Below, one piece after another: positions 62,902 through 64,000 of a stretch of 64,000 bases of DNA (its first letter is position 1; every line of letters starts with the position of its first letter). Below the pieces are notes generated by a model. That model searched no databases and had not been told where the DNA came from. It saw only the letters and a program-made list of their open reading frames with translations. The position numbers were made by a program, and so were the translations under genes. The stretch comes from Acidobacteriaceae bacterium (lineage in GTDB: Bacteria > Acidobacteriota > Terriglobia > Terriglobales > Acidobacteriaceae), in assembly GCA_003170825.1 (NCBI GenBank), contig PMYL01000012.1, forward strand, positions 20,694 to 84,693, read 5' to 3'.

Positions 62902-64000
62902 CTACCACACCCGGCACGGCTTCGGGCTTACCATCGCCGCCGTCTTCCTGCAACTGAAGCTCTTCGCAAACTCCGGCAAATCTGTCAGCACCGTATTGGT
63001 CCGGTACTCGTCCGGCGCATGGGGATCGCCCTGCGCTTGCGTTCTCAACTGCTCGGGCCGCGTCTGCGTGCACCACTGCTGCGCATACGCGATCCAGAAA
63101 CGCTGATCCGGCGTATAGCCGTCGGTCTTCGCGTTCATGTCCAGGTGAGCGGTCTCGGCCTTGTCGAGCCACGCCAGCCAAGCCAGCCACAACCCGCCCA
63201 GGTCGGCCAGGTTCTCGCCCAGCGTCAGCTTGCCGTTCAGGTGAACGCCCGGCACGGCTTCAATGGCGTCATACTGCCTGACCATGCAATCGGCGCGGTC
63301 TGAGAATTTTTGTTCGTCGTCCTTGGTCCACCATTCCTTCAGGTTGCCGTCCTTGTCGAACTGCCGTCCCTGGTCGTCGAAGCCGTGGGTCAGCTCGTGC
63401 CCAATGGTCGAGCCCATGTCGCCGTAGTTGGCCGCGTCGTCCTCTTTGCCGCTGAAGAAGGGCGGCTGAAGGATGCCGGCCGGGAAGTTCACGTTGTTCA
63501 TCTGCGGATCGTAGTAGGCGTTCACGGTAGGCGGCGTCATCATCCACTCGCCCTTGTCCACCGGCTTGCCGATCTTGGCCAGGTCGCGCGCATGCTCGAA
63601 CTCCCGCGCGCGCATCTCGTTGCCCAGCGCGTCCCCGCGCACAATTTCCAGCTTCGAGTAGTCGCGCCACTTGTCCGGATAACCGATCTTGTTCATCACC
63701 GCGTGCAGCTTGTCCCTGGCCTTGGCCTTGGTCTCCGCGCTCATCCAGTCCAGCGCATCGATATCCTTGTCCATCGCCTGTTCGATGGCCAGGGTCATCT
63801 CCAGCGTGCGCTGCTTCTCGGCCGGCGGAAAATACTTGGCCACATACACCTGGCCCAGCGCCTCGCCCAACTCCAGATCCACGCGGCTGGTGCAGCGCTT
63901 CCAGCGCTCCTGCTGCTTCTCCGCGCCGTTCAGAATGTGCGAATAGAAGTTCCACGTCTCGTGGTCGAAGCTCTCAGGCAAGCTGCCGCCGGCGTAGGCG
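62902..64000 (-). CDS. Peptidase M13 (neprilysin-like metallopeptidase), C-terminal part
   Basis: The frame is open to the right edge of the window, so the N-terminal part is missing; about 366 residues are visible. The catalytic zinc motif is HELTH in GSTIGHELTHGFDDQGRQFD, the third ligand Glu in TLGENLADLGGL, and the substrate-binding NAYYDPQMNNVNFPAGILQP block precedes them. The protein ends in the family's characteristic PKPCRVW. Bacterial M13 enzymes are exported zinc oligopeptidases; the signal peptide, if present, lies outside the window. The 3' end is 14 bases from the convergent sucD. Confidence 0.94.
   Translation of the reverse strand, partial: AYAGGSLPESFDHETWNFYSHILNGAEKQQERWKRCTSRVDLELGEALGQVYVAKYFPPAEKQRTLEMTLAIEQAMDKDIDALDWMSAETKAKARDKLHAVMNKIGYPDKWRDYSKLEIVRGDALGNEMRAREFEHARDLAKIGKPVDKGEWMMTPPTVNAYYDPQMNNVNFPAGILQPPFFSGKEDDAANYGDMGSTIGHELTHGFDDQGRQFDKDGNLKEWWTKDDEQKFSDRADCMVRQYDAIEAVPGVHLNGKLTLGENLADLGGLWLAWLAWLDKAETAHLDMNAKTDGYTPDQRFWIAYAQQWCTQTRPEQLRTQAQGDPHAPDEYRTNTVLTDLPEFAKSFSCRKTAAMVSPKPCRVW

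Overview
The window looks like chromosomal DNA of a GC-rich Acidobacteriota member, probably class Terriglobia (inference). The reasons are the mix of families: secreted TldD/PmbA-like proteins, a peptidase M13, split glycine decarboxylase genes gcvPA/gcvPB, a Tes/Mss-like radical SAM enzyme, small J-domain and zinc-ribbon proteins, an ECF sigma factor with a TTG-started partner, and several families of short dispersed repeats. Most of the sequence is core metabolism, with small accessory patches between.

Layout. 1-8 kb: tail of a Crp/Fnr regulator, efp, tRNA-Ser(CGA) with an AlpA-like pseudogene beside it, an aminotransferase-serA pair in which SerA carries an N-terminal HTH domain, an orphan XRE regulator, a YqeY protein, and a C39-type peptidase gene paired with a gene sharing its C-terminal domain. 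8-16 kb: cytochrome c and the aspartate/lysine pathway (dapA; asd-lysC-dapB) with a PAP2 phosphatase and a J-domain protein. 16-23.5 kb: an IS5-like remnant, then an operon for CoA-transferase, ferredoxin, 2-oxoacid:ferredoxin oxidoreductase (fused beta-gamma), a branched-chain aminotransferase and glutamate dehydrogenase. Together these could interconvert branched-chain amino acids and branched acyl-CoA/acids.

23.8-31 kb: an amino-sugar kinase fused to a RapZ C-terminal domain, overlapping a MurU-like nucleotidyltransferase; a membrane glycosyltransferase with TPRs; and a radical SAM protein resembling tetraether/membrane-spanning lipid synthases. 31-38 kb is an accessory patch: a single-chain methyltransferase-nuclease with a compositionally foreign central region, flanked by two small membrane-anchored hypotheticals, then small hypotheticals and RlpA.

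38-47.8 kb: two TldD/PmbA-like secreted proteins, one without the HExxxH motif, divergent from an M48 protease; gcvH-gcvPA-(small membrane gene)-gcvPB; and dnaB. 47.9-64 kb: a phage-repressor-like protein divergent from a zinc-ribbon plus sigma-region-4 pair, an alpha/beta hydrolase, an AhpD-like protein, a TPR-glycosyltransferase, a membrane protein with a winged-helix regulator behind a dyad operator, tgt, folK, an ECF sigma/anti-sigma pair, vapBC with its operator, trpD, sucCD and a 5'-truncated peptidase M13.

Three short repeat families recur between genes, and some run into coding ends (folK, gcvH and the aminotransferase at 3.8 kb). All assignments come from reading the sequence by eye. 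No database search was run.
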